Part shown: positions 1 through 6,924 of the stretch, in pieces
Numbering within the stretch: position 1 is the first letter of the stretch
How the letters are laid out: each line of letters opens with the position of its first letter
The notes under the pieces: model-generated
Seen by the model: the letters and a program-made list of their open reading frames with translations, nothing else
Databases searched by the model: none
What the model was told of the DNA's origin: nothing
Assembly: GCA_034432445.1 (NCBI GenBank)
Contig: DAOUBX010000160.1
Span: 1 to 9,350 of the forward strand
Source of the DNA: JANWYQ01 sp034432445
Lineage (GTDB): Bacteria > Chloroflexota > Anaerolineae > JAAEKA01
Length of the DNA stretch: 9,350 nt
Direction of reading: 5' to 3'
Translations under genes and position numbers: made by a program

Positions 1-75
1 CCGGGCACTTGCGACCGGTTTCCAGCTTGAGCCGGCTCTGCAGACGCCCTGGCCAGCGCAGCCTTAAGTGCCCGG
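1..75. repeat. 10-bp inverted repeat at left edge
   Basis: CCGGGCACTT at 1-10 is the exact reverse complement of AAGTGCCCGG at 66-75. The right arm also lies inside a small palindrome, GTGCC-C-GGCAC, at 68-78. The 55 bases between the arms contain further short self-complementary stretches (CCGGTT near 15 with AGCCGG near 30; the palindrome CTGGCCAG near 48-55), so a branched RNA or DNA fold is possible. The left arm touches the window edge, so the true extent is unknown. It could be a small repeat element, the downstream structure of a gene lying outside the window, or chance in GC-rich DNA. Confidence 0.35.
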
Positions 76-427
76 CACCTAGGGCTGAATAGTTACGCCG
101 TAGGCATCATGAGTTGCCTACAGCGCTCTCTGGCGCCATTTGGGCTGAAGAACAAACTAGAGGCCCTGCACCAAGCCTCAGGGGGACGTCACGCAAGCTT
201 TTTCGTAGCGGCTCCAGTTCTGAGCAGTGCCGCGGACCACCAGATTCCTGTGATTGGTTGCCAGAACACTAGCCCAACCGCAAGAGTTGTGCTAAACTGT
301 TGCTCGTTGAGCCTGGGACGTCCCTTTCCATCCACCCAGCTCTACAGCTCCTTTGATCCCTTATGCTTAAGCCGTTCACGACGCAGTCGGAAGCTGCGCC
401 ACATCAAATCAAAGAAAGGATCACACC
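76..427. other. Intergenic region upstream of the SOD gene
   Basis: No convincing gene is seen here. One open frame from 109 to 612 enters the SOD gene in another frame, and its translation is low-complexity with no recognisable domain. The region contains a hairpin at 96-125 (arms GTAGGCA at 100-106 and TGCCTAC at 115-121, extended by three pairs across one mismatch, no T-tract after it). It also contains two copies of GGGACGTC (183-190 and 315-322), the second inside the perfect palindrome GGGACGTCCC (315-324), and a possible extended -10 promoter at 290-298. This is probably the SOD control region. Confidence 0.5.
290..298 (+). promoter_or_regulatory. Possible extended -10 promoter for the SOD gene
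   Basis: TGC-TAAACT reads as an extended -10 element (TGn followed by TAnnnT). There is no good -35 at the usual distance. Transcription would begin near 305 and give a leader of about 120 nt, and the palindrome GGGACGTCCC at 315-324 would sit just downstream of the start, where a repressor could act. The evidence is weak and rests on motif matching alone. Confidence 0.25.
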
Positions 428-1117
428 ATGGGTTACCCTTACAAAGTCGCCGATTTGCCGTACGCGTACGATGCACTGGAGCCGCACATCGATGCCGCGA
501 CCATGATGCTCCACCACGACAAGCATCACGCGGCCTACGTGACGAACCTCAACAACGCCCTTGCCAACTATCCCGACCTGCAGAGCAAGCCCTTGATCGA
601 GCTGCTTTCTGATCTGAACAGCGTCCCTGAGGCCATTCGCGGGGTTGTGCGCAACCATGGCGGCGGCCACGTCAACCATGCACTGTTCTGGGAGATCATG
701 GGGCCGAACGCAGGCGGTGCGCCGGCAGGCAAGCTGGCAGGAGCCATTGATGCTAAGTTCGGTTCTTTCGACGCCTTCAAGGAGCAGTTCACCAAGGCCG
801 CTATGGGCGTGTTCGGCTCCGGCTGGGCCTGGCTCTCGCTGGATGACAAAGGCGAGCTGGTGCTCTCCACCACACCCAACCAGGACACCCCCATCTCTGC
901 CGGCCTGAGCCCCCTGCTGGGCGTGGATGTGTGGGAGCATGCCTATTACTTGAAGTACCAGAACCTGCGCGCCAGCTATTTGAACGCCTGGTGGAACGTG
1001 GTCAACTGGAAGGCGGTGGAGGACAACTACGGCTCGGCCATGATGGCGGTGAACATCGGCCATGCCGCCGAGCGCGTCAAGGCTGCCTGGGATAAGATGA
1101 TCGCTAAGCTATCCTGA
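428..1117 (+). CDS. sodA: Superoxide dismutase, Mn/Fe family (Mn-type signature)
   Basis: This cytosolic enzyme (229 aa, no signal peptide) converts superoxide to oxygen and hydrogen peroxide. The four metal ligands are visible: His29 in the HHDKHH motif, His84 in GGHVNHALFW, and Asp167 and His171 in DVWEHAYY. Gly80 together with Gln152 (in TPNQD) is the Mn-type arrangement of the active-site glutamine; Fe-types carry Gln near position 80 instead. The family is usually about 200 aa. Here the C-terminus runs some 25 residues past the last conserved block (YLNAWWNVVNW). The start is supported by AAAGGA at 415-420, eight bases before the ATG. The gene stands alone, with an intrinsic terminator right after it. 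Metal use is inferred from residues, and a cambialistic enzyme is possible. The symbol follows the Mn-type reading. Confidence 0.95.
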   Translation: MGYPYKVADLPYAYDALEPHIDAATMMLHHDKHHAAYVTNLNNALANYPDLQSKPLIELLSDLNSVPEAIRGVVRNHGGGHVNHALFWEIMGPNAGGAPAGKLAGAIDAKFGSFDAFKEQFTKAAMGVFGSGWAWLSLDDKGELVLSTTPNQDTPISAGLSPLLGVDVWEHAYYLKYQNLRASYLNAWWNVVNWKAVEDNYGSAMMAVNIGHAAERVKAAWDKMIAKLS

Positions 1118-1150
1118 GTAAGTCGCCCCCTGCGCAAACTAGCTCCGGCT

Positions 1151-1194
1151 ACAGACACGGATCGGCGTCCTGCCGATCCGTGTCTGTGTTTTTT
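1151..1194 (+). terminator. Intrinsic terminator after the SOD gene
   Basis: A perfect 16-bp stem (1151-1166 with 1172-1187) closes on the 5-nt loop GTCCT and is followed by G and six T (1189-1194), 33 bases after the SOD stop codon. There is no A-tract on the left side, so it should work only for plus-strand transcripts and not for the convergent minus-strand unit. Confidence 0.95.
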
Positions 1195-1322
1195 GCGGGA
1201 GAACCGACTAATCAACCCACCGGCCACAACGAGACCGCGACTGCGCAACTCCTGCCTGCTGACCCCCGTGATGACATTCATTTCACCTTGCGCATCGTTA
1301 GCGTCGCCATCCATGACCACCT

Positions 1323-1835
1323 CTAGGTCTTGGGCTGGCGCACCAGGCGAAACGTCACATACCGGTGGGGAGCGTCGGCAACTTCGGCGCTCGGCACACG
1401 CTTGTGCTCGCCAACCAACCAAAGCGGATGGACCACTGGATGCAAGTGGTTGTCAGGAGATTTCTGCCGCCCCGGCGAGTAAGCGATCCACTCATCCAAG
1501 CAGTCTTGGTCGACCGCAGGAGAGTCGAACTCGGCTGCGGGCCACCCTACCCAGTCAATCCGGTCGGCCTGCTGTTGCGCCAGTTGATGCAACTCGTCCA
1601 CAGTGGGTAAACGATACCGCCAAGGCCCCTTTTCCGATAACCAGGCCGCATAAGCCTGAGCGTCGCGCGCGGCGACTCCCGTGACCGCGTCATTAGCTCT
1701 GGCAGGATGCAGGGGCACATGATGGCCGAATTGGCGAGCAAATGCCTCATAGTCCTTGTGGGTCACCGGTTCTCGACTGATCTCGCTATCTGTGCCGGGC
1801 AAAGGGAGCCATTGCATGGCATGCCGCGCTCTCAC
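1323..1835 (-). CDS. Small FGE/SUMF1-like domain protein
   Basis: This 170-aa protein resembles the formylglycine-generating enzyme (FGE/SUMF1, C-type-lectin-like) fold. The segments, in order, are EISREPVTHKDYEAFA (residues 18-33, like the family's 'PVTNxxYxxF'), VTGVAARDAQAYAAWLSEK (51-69, like 'PVVxVxWxDAxAYCxWLS'), YRLPTVDEL (74-82, like 'YRLPTEAEWE') and a C-terminal VTFRLVR (160-166, like 'GFRLVR'). It is shorter than true FGEs (about 250-300 aa) and has a single cysteine, so the copper-binding cysteine pair of FGE is absent. A sulfatase-activating or oxygenase role is therefore unlikely, and binding or scaffolding is more plausible. The GTG start overlaps the thioesterase stop (GTGA) with no Shine-Dalgarno site, which suggests translational coupling; an ATG at codon 7 is the alternative start. 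Substrate unknown. Confidence 0.75.
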   Translation of the reverse strand: MRARHAMQWLPLPGTDSEISREPVTHKDYEAFARQFGHHVPLHPARANDAVTGVAARDAQAYAAWLSEKGPWRYRLPTVDELHQLAQQQADRIDWVGWPAAEFDSPAVDQDCLDEWIAYSPGRQKSPDNHLHPVVHPLWLVGEHKRVPSAEVADAPHRYVTFRLVRQPKT

Positions 1836-2665
1836 ACACTGAAAGTCTTGTTCTTGCCCAGCAAGGCGTCGACCATCGCCTGCGGCGCCGGCGTGGGGTG
1901 GCCGTCCAGGTCAAGAAACGCGCCGTTGGAGTGGTCCACCGCCACAAGTTGCTCGCCGCAGTAGATCTCGTGACGCCACACCCCACGCACGCGGCGCATC
2001 TCAACAATGCGGCTATGGATCAGCACCTGATCGCCGGCGCGCAGAGAGCCCAGGAACCGGCTGTCATGGCGGGTTTGTACAATCACACGACCGGCCGCCC
2101 GCAGCCGCGCCGGCGTCCATCCAACCTCCCCGGCCGCTGCCATGCGCGCATCCTCAACCCAACGCAGAAACTCAGCCGGCCTAACCTGGCCATCGCTACA
2201 GACTTCGTAGCCGCGCACGATGCTTTGCCAGTGGAACGTGCGCGCCGCAGGCTGACCAGTCAGCGGTCGGGCCTGCTTGATGGCCAAGGCGGCCGGAGGC
2301 TCCACAGCGGACCACTCGCCGCCAAGCGCAGCAGCCGCCTGGCCATCGCCCGCCGGCGCCCACACGGCTTCGCCGCGTGCAATGATGGCGTCATCCCCGA
2401 CACGCTGAATGGCGTAGCCGCAGCGCAGACCCTGCGCCGAGGGTGGCTCCCAAGGCCAGGCATACACTTGTAAGGAATCGCCGTAGAAAGCCTGCGCGAC
2501 GTACTCCACGCTCAGTTGTCGCAGAGACCACGTCGCGGCCTGCGGCCAGGTCTCCAAGGTTGCTTGCTGCAAGTACAACACGTAGACCGCGTTGTTGACG
2601 TGGCCGAGCGAGTCGCACTCGTAAATGCGCACCGGGGTGCGCCAAGAAGGTCTCAGTTCGCTCAT
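1832..2665 (-). CDS. Double-hotdog acyl-ACP/acyl-CoA thioesterase-like protein
   Basis: This is a 277-aa predicted cytosolic thioesterase built of two hotdog folds. The N-terminal domain (about residues 8-105) carries RIYECDSLGHVNNAVYVLYLQQA, with Asp18, His22, Asn24 and Asn25 matching the D-x-x-x-HVNN pattern of 4HBT and acyl-ACP thioesterase families. The C-terminal domain (about 143-262) opens with the related VRGYEVCSDGQVRPAEFLRWVEDA but lacks the HVNN residues, so catalysis probably depends on the first domain. An in-frame start exists at 2782, but the 39 extra residues look non-native and would begin upstream of the likely promoter. The ATG at 2665 follows GGAG by about 13 bases. It is first in a two-gene unit with the FGE-like gene. 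Likely reaction: release of a fatty or aromatic acid from its thioester. The exact substrate and the carrier (ACP or CoA) cannot be told. Confidence 0.8.
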   Translation of the reverse strand: MSELRPSWRTPVRIYECDSLGHVNNAVYVLYLQQATLETWPQAATWSLRQLSVEYVAQAFYGDSLQVYAWPWEPPSAQGLRCGYAIQRVGDDAIIARGEAVWAPAGDGQAAAALGGEWSAVEPPAALAIKQARPLTGQPAARTFHWQSIVRGYEVCSDGQVRPAEFLRWVEDARMAAAGEVGWTPARLRAAGRVIVQTRHDSRFLGSLRAGDQVLIHSRIVEMRRVRGVWRHEIYCGEQLVAVDHSNGAFLDLDGHPTPAPQAMVDALLGKNKTFSV

Positions 2666-2740
2666 GATTGTCTTTCGTCTCCGCACAAGGCTTGCTTTGG
2701 CGGCATGTGACGGCGCCGGAGGCCGACACAGCCGATACTC

Positions 2741-2769
2741 ATTGTAGAACAGAAAGTCACAGACGGCCA
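2741..2769 (-). promoter_or_regulatory. Possible promoter of the thioesterase unit
   Basis: On the minus strand, TACAAT (2746-2741) is a good -10 hexamer, with a weak -35 TGGCCG (2769-2764) at a 17-bp spacing. Transcription would begin near 2735 and leave a leader of about 70 nt before the ATG at 2665. It points away from the ATP-grasp promoter about 40 bp to the right. Confidence 0.35.
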
Positions 2770-2810
2770 TGATGCGCGTCATATTGGGCCGGAATCAGCG
2801 CCGCCTTGCC

Positions 2811-2839
2811 TTGCCACACCCTCCAAGGTCGGGTACAAT
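2811..2839 (+). promoter_or_regulatory. Promoter of the ATP-grasp gene
   Basis: TTGCCA (2811-2816) and TACAAT (2834-2839) are separated by exactly 17 bp, and each matches the sigma-70 consensus at five of six positions. Transcription would begin near 2846. That is downstream of an in-frame ATG at 2806 and upstream of the ATG at 2893, so it helps fix the gene start. Confidence 0.7.
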
Positions 2840-2892
2840 GCCGGCGACATCGGCGCGATGCTGTCCAAGCTCGCGCAAGAACCGACAGATCT

Positions 2893-3780
2893 ATGAGCTT
2901 TTACGACCTGTGCATTGCCTGGAACTGGGAACACGACGCTGATTTTGTGGCCCTGCTGAGCGCAGCGGCGCATGCCCGAGGGCTCACCACCCTGCAGATT
3001 ACGCCCAACAACCTGGAGAGCCTCTACCCTAGTCTGGTCAGCGCGGAGATCACCTGTTACGCCTTCCTGAACCGGGCCGCCGACACCGACCATCGTTTTC
3101 TGGCCGTGGTGGAGTGGGCGCGGCGCCTGAACACAGTGAGCATCAACCCCCTTGACCGCGAGCTGCGCAGCGCCGACAAGGCCACGATGCATCTGGAGTT
3201 CATCGCCAGCGGCCTGCACACGCCCTACACCATCATTCTGCCCCCTTACGATGAACAAACCGACCTGCCGCCCATCGACCTGGCACCCCTCGGAGGCAGC
3301 TTTGCTATCAAGCCGGCCATGGGCGGCGGCGGCCAGGGTGTTGTCCTGGAGGCAACTTGTCTGGAGCAGGTCTTTGCTGCCCGCCGTCAATTTCCACGGG
3401 ATAAGTACCTGCTGCAAGCCCACGTCGACCCGGCACGCATCGACGATCGGCCGGCATGGTTCCGTGTGCTATACTGCGCCGGCCAGGTCTACCCGTGCTG
3501 GTGGCCGCCCCAAACCCGCATCTACACGCCGGTGACGGCGGCCGAAGAAGCGCGCCTCGGCCTGGCCCCCTTGCGCACGATAACCACCCAGATTGCCGGC
3601 GTCTGTCGTCTGCACTTGTTCTCCACCGAGATCGCCTTGACCGCTGACGGCCACTTTCTGGCCGTGGACTACGTCAACGACCAGATCGACCTGCGTCTGC
3701 AATCCAAAGCGATCGACGGCGTGCCTGATGCTATCATTCACGACATCGCCGAACGCCTCAGCACATTGGCCACACGCTAG
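2893..3780 (+). CDS. ATP-grasp domain protein of unknown substrate
   Basis: This 295-aa predicted cytosolic enzyme should use ATP to join a carboxylate to an amine or thiol through an acyl-phosphate. The central FAIKPAMGGGGQGVV (Lys140 and the glycine loop 144-149) is the ATP-binding lysine and glycine-rich loop of ATP-grasp enzymes. FLAVDYVNDQIDLR near the C-terminus (Asp259, Asn262) fits the Mg-binding Asp/Asn motif. The N-terminal 100 residues would form the pre-ATP-grasp domain. The overall shape recalls glutathione synthase or RimK, but I recognise no specific family. The ATG at 2893 is preferred to 2806, since the promoter lies between them and the extra residues are Arg-rich and atypical. 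No clear Shine-Dalgarno site is seen. It is divergent from a thioesterase and 60 bp ahead of an enoyl-CoA hydratase-like gene, so an acyl substrate is possible but unproven. Confidence 0.75.
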   Translation: MSFYDLCIAWNWEHDADFVALLSAAAHARGLTTLQITPNNLESLYPSLVSAEITCYAFLNRAADTDHRFLAVVEWARRLNTVSINPLDRELRSADKATMHLEFIASGLHTPYTIILPPYDEQTDLPPIDLAPLGGSFAIKPAMGGGGQGVVLEATCLEQVFAARRQFPRDKYLLQAHVDPARIDDRPAWFRVLYCAGQVYPCWWPPQTRIYTPVTAAEEARLGLAPLRTITTQIAGVCRLHLFSTEIALTADGHFLAVDYVNDQIDLRLQSKAIDGVPDAIIHDIAERLSTLATR

Positions 3781-3840
3781 CGCCTGGTGATATCGTATCC
3801 TCCTCACCCCAAGCACTCGTCGCGCCTCACGGGTTATGCC

Positions 3841-4638
3841 ATGAACACCTCACACGCCCATTGTCTTACCCATCGCCACGACAACGCTCTAATCATCACG
3901 CTCAACCGTCCCGAGAAGCTTAACGCCATCACGATCGAGATGATGGCCGAGCTGGACCAGGCGCTAGACGAAGCCCTGGACAGCGCTGTGCGCGCCGTCA
4001 TCGTGCGCGGCGACGGGCGCTGTTTCTCGGCCGGCATTGACCTCAACTCCCTCTTGCAACAGGGAGTCACGACCATGGACGGCGCCGAGTTCCGCCGCCT
4101 GGTGGCCCGTCTGCAAGCTGTCTTCAACAAGATGGAAGCCCTCGAGAAGCCGGTCATCGCCTTGCTGCACGGCTATTGCTTCGGCATGGGGCTGGAGCTG
4201 GCCCTAGCGGCCGACTTCCGCATCGCGGCCGAGGACACGCAGTTGGCCATCCAGGAGGTCGAGCTAGGCATCATCCCCGACGTCGGCGGCACCACGCGGC
4301 TGGTGCGCACCGTCGGCATTCCGCTGGCCAAGGAGATGATTATGCTGGGCCGGCGCATCGACGCCCGCCGGGCATACGAGATCAAGCTGGTCAACGAAGT
4401 AACGCCGGCCGGCGATCTCTTCGACCGGGGCCTGGCCTGGGCGGCCGATCTGCGCAACTGTGCGCCGCTGGCCGTGGGCATGGCCAAGAAGATCATCGAC
4501 CGCGGCGCGCACCTGGACAAGCTCTCTTTCATGGAGCTAGAGGCCTACGCACAGTCCACACTCATCGGCACGGCCGACGTCCAGGAAGGCATCATGGCCA
4601 AGCTGCAGCGCCGCCCTCCCAGCTTCAGCGGCAAGTGA
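3841..4638 (+). CDS. Enoyl-CoA hydratase/isomerase (crotonase) family protein
   Basis: A 265-aa crotonase-fold enzyme, close to the family's usual 255-290 aa. The oxyanion-hole segments are FSAGIDL (residues 62-68) and GYCFGMGLELALAAD (111-125). Both catalytic glutamates of classical enoyl-CoA hydratase have counterparts, Glu119 in GLELA and Glu139 in IQEVELG. Asp147 in IIPDVGG also sits where dienoyl-CoA isomerases carry an active-site Asp, so hydration of 2-enoyl-CoA or double-bond isomerisation are both possible. The frame is open back to a GTG at 3787, but family homology begins after the ATG at 3841. No Shine-Dalgarno site is evident. It lies 60 bp after the ATP-grasp gene and 22 bp before the kinase, on the same strand, so co-transcription is plausible. 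Likely role: beta-oxidation or a related acyl-CoA pathway. Confidence 0.9.
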   Translation: MNTSHAHCLTHRHDNALIITLNRPEKLNAITIEMMAELDQALDEALDSAVRAVIVRGDGRCFSAGIDLNSLLQQGVTTMDGAEFRRLVARLQAVFNKMEALEKPVIALLHGYCFGMGLELALAADFRIAAEDTQLAIQEVELGIIPDVGGTTRLVRTVGIPLAKEMIMLGRRIDARRAYEIKLVNEVTPAGDLFDRGLAWAADLRNCAPLAVGMAKKIIDRGAHLDKLSFMELEAYAQSTLIGTADVQEGIMAKLQRRPPSFSGK

Positions 4639-4660
4639 GCCCCTTTTTGCGCTGCATAAG

Positions 4661-6904
4661 ATGACCCACCTGGAACAGGCTGAACCACAGCTGCTGGCCG
4701 CGCTCCAATGTCTGAATGAAATCGGTGCCACCATCAATCGTCTGGTGCCCGGCGACCAGGCCAGCATGGACGCCACCCTGCACTTGATCGCAGCCAGCGC
4801 CATTCGGGTGGTGCCGGGCGCGTCCGCCGTCATCTTCGCCTATGACCCGTCACGCGCGCGCTTTGACCCGGCATCGCGCGTCTCGGCAGGGGAGATGAGC
4901 GCGCCGATGCCCGGTGATGAGCCGCGGCCAGATGGCCTGGGCGCGCGCGCAATAAACCAGCGGCGCCGCATTCTCTCCTACGAAGAGAGCGACCTGGAAA
5001 TACACGAGGTCAAACGTCTCGCCGGCGCGCAGGTGGTCGCGTGCTATCCGCTGGTGGTGCTGGACCAACCGTTAGGCGTGTTGTACGTTTACCTGCGCGA
5101 CAACCGCCGGTTCAGCCAGCTTGAGCTGCTCATGCTGGACAACCTGGTCAACCAAGCAGCGATGGCGACACTGCGCGGCCGCGCCCATCAGCTGACCCAA
5201 GTACAACGCGAGCTGGCGCGCGCCGAAGATGAGCTGGAACGTCTGCGTCGAGCTGACATGCTCATCTCCTCGCGCCTCAACTTGAAGGAAACGCTCGAAG
5301 CTATCCTGCACATGGCGCTGGAGGTAACCGGCGCGCGCTACGGCATCTTCCGGCTGGTCGACAAGAGTGGTCGCAGACTGGTCAGCGCGGCCGTAGCCGG
5401 CGAAGGGCTGCGCCAGCCGGCCGTCGAAGCTCTGCCCATCAACACGACCAGCATCATGGGCTGGGTAGCCAAACATCGCCAACCCCTGTGCATCGCCGAC
5501 CTGCAGGCCAACCCTTGGGCGCGCATCTACTACCCGCTCGACCATGGCCTGGCCATGCGCTCCGAGCTGGCCGTGCCGCTGATCGGCGCCAGCGGCCGGC
5601 TGGAGGGCGTGCTCAACTTGGAAAGCACAGCCGTGGGCGCGTTCAGCGAGCAAGACAGCCATCTGCTGCAAGCCTTGGCCACCCAGGCTGTAATCGCCAT
5701 CCAGGAAGTGCGCTTGTTGGATGCCTTGCAGGAGGTCGCCGAGCGCCTGCTGAGCCAGCCGCCGCAAGAGGTGTTCGACCGCCTGGTCGAGCTGGCCTGC
5801 GACCTGCTCAACACCCCTGTGGGCAACATCTGGGTGCTGGATGGCGAGATGGAACAGTTGGTCCTGCAGGCTGCCAACGCCGGCTATCGTCGCGGGGAAC
5901 GCGTGCCGCTGCACGGCAGCTTGACGGGCGAGGCCATCCTGCGCTGCCAGCCGATAGCCGTGGATGACGTGCGCACTGACCCGCGTTTTCAGCGCCGCGA
6001 CCTGGCCATGGCTGCAGGTTGGGCGGGCGCGTTGGTGATGCCGCTTTTGGCCGGGGCCGCCGCCAAGCCGGTGGGCGCGTTCATTGTGATCAGCCACGAA
6101 GCCGATGGCCGGCGCTTTGCCGAGTCGGAATGGGACAAGAAGGTGCTCACCTGCCTGGCCCACCACGCCGCGTTGGCCGTGCAAGAAGCGCATCGCCGTG
6201 AGGCGCTACGCGCGGCCGAGGAACAGCGCGCTCTGGCCGAGACCTTCGCCGCCATGGGCGACATCGCCGCCAACCTGCTGCACCGCGTCAACAACAAGGT
6301 CGGCGTCATCCCGGTGCGCGTTGAGGGCATCCAGGACAAGTGCGCCGCCGCTGTGCAGGCCGACCCCTATCTGGCCGCCAATCTGGCCGAGATCGAGCGC
6401 AGCGCCAGCGAGGCCATGGCTGTAATGCGCGAGAGCTTGTTTCATCTGCGCCCGATCACGATGACGGCGGTGTCGGTAGCTGCCAGCGTGAGCGAGGCGA
6501 TCGCCAGCAGCGGCCTGCCGCCGGGCGTGCAGGTGCGCACCGAAGGATTGGAGACCTTGCCCTTGGTGAAAGCCGGCGCGCAGCGGCTGACGCTGGTGTT
6601 TGCCAACCTGCTGGAAAACGCGACCGCCGCCATGGAAGGGCAAGGCGTCATCACCATCCGCGGCGCCGCGCGCGGCGACTACGTCGAAGTGACCGTCACC
6701 GACACCGGCCCCGGTATTCCACCGGCCCTGCACGAGCGCATCTTCGAGTTCGACTTCTCCGGCCGCAAGGCACATGCGGGCAAGCTCGGCTTTGGCCTGT
6801 GGTGGGTACGCACCTTGATGGCGCGCTTTGGCGGCTCGGTCGCCGTAGAAAGCGACGGCCAGCGCGGCGCGCACTTTATCCTACGCTTGCCGCGCGCCGC
6901 CTAG
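4661..6904 (+). CDS. Triple-GAF soluble sensor histidine kinase
   Basis: A 747-aa cytosolic kinase with no signal peptide or membrane segment. In order: GAF 1 (about 10-170), a short coiled coil (about 173-197, QRELARAEDELERLRR), GAF 2 (about 200-350), GAF 3 (about 366-512), a dimerisation/phosphoacceptor helix pair (about 515-605) and a HATPase_c domain (about 620-745). His541 in MGDIAANLLHRVNNKVG is the likely phosphorylated residue. The ATPase boxes are clear: N box FANLLENATAAM (Asn653), G1 DTGPGIP (681-687), a phenylalanine-rich IFEFDFSG, and G2 GFGL (710-713). The residue after the histidine is Arg instead of the usual Glu/Asp. None of the GAF domains shows an evident bilin-binding cysteine motif, so the ligand is unknown. 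Its partner is almost certainly the response regulator 98 bp downstream. The start is the first ATG after the hydratase stop; no Shine-Dalgarno site is seen. Confidence 0.9.
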   Translation: MTHLEQAEPQLLAALQCLNEIGATINRLVPGDQASMDATLHLIAASAIRVVPGASAVIFAYDPSRARFDPASRVSAGEMSAPMPGDEPRPDGLGARAINQRRRILSYEESDLEIHEVKRLAGAQVVACYPLVVLDQPLGVLYVYLRDNRRFSQLELLMLDNLVNQAAMATLRGRAHQLTQVQRELARAEDELERLRRADMLISSRLNLKETLEAILHMALEVTGARYGIFRLVDKSGRRLVSAAVAGEGLRQPAVEALPINTTSIMGWVAKHRQPLCIADLQANPWARIYYPLDHGLAMRSELAVPLIGASGRLEGVLNLESTAVGAFSEQDSHLLQALATQAVIAIQEVRLLDALQEVAERLLSQPPQEVFDRLVELACDLLNTPVGNIWVLDGEMEQLVLQAANAGYRRGERVPLHGSLTGEAILRCQPIAVDDVRTDPRFQRRDLAMAAGWAGALVMPLLAGAAAKPVGAFIVISHEADGRRFAESEWDKKVLTCLAHHAALAVQEAHRREALRAAEEQRALAETFAAMGDIAANLLHRVNNKVGVIPVRVEGIQDKCAAAVQADPYLAANLAEIERSASEAMAVMRESLFHLRPITMTAVSVAASVSEAIASSGLPPGVQVRTEGLETLPLVKAGAQRLTLVFANLLENATAAMEGQGVITIRGAARGDYVEVTVTDTGPGIPPALHERIFEFDFSGRKAHAGKLGFGLWWVRTLMARFGGSVAVESDGQRGAHFILRLPRAA

Positions 6905-6924
6905 CTGCACAGTCACAGCCGACC

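Noticed and set aside
2..67. Open frame of 21 codons ending at TAA 65-67, possibly the tail of an upstream gene
   Set aside because: Too short to recognise any family, and two of the three plus frames stay open for a similar length. It cannot be supported without more left-hand sequence.
1..75. tRNA-like element (75 nt closed by paired ends)
   Set aside because: The closing stem is 10 bp instead of 7, and no anticodon arm, T-loop motif or CCA-like end can be placed.
96..125. Hairpin considered as an intrinsic terminator
   Set aside because: The stem is interrupted and no T-tract follows on either strand, so termination is not supported.
109..612. 167-aa open frame overlapping the SOD start
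   Set aside because: It shares sequence with the well-supported SOD gene in another frame; it has no Shine-Dalgarno site, no domain and a low-complexity Arg/Ser-rich translation.
2779..3423. 214-aa antisense open frame over the ATP-grasp gene
   Set aside because: Shadow of the ATP-grasp reading frame. It would span the plus-strand promoter and shows no recognisable motif.
4176..4664. 162-aa open frame in another frame of the hydratase gene
   Set aside because: The Arg/Gly/His-rich composition is typical of a frame-shifted GC-rich gene, and the hydratase frame carries the catalytic motifs.
5072..6193. 373-aa antisense open frame inside the kinase gene
   Set aside because: A long antisense frame is expected in GC-rich coding DNA. 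The translation is rich in Gln, His, Gly and Ala with no domain, while the kinase on the plus strand is fully supported.
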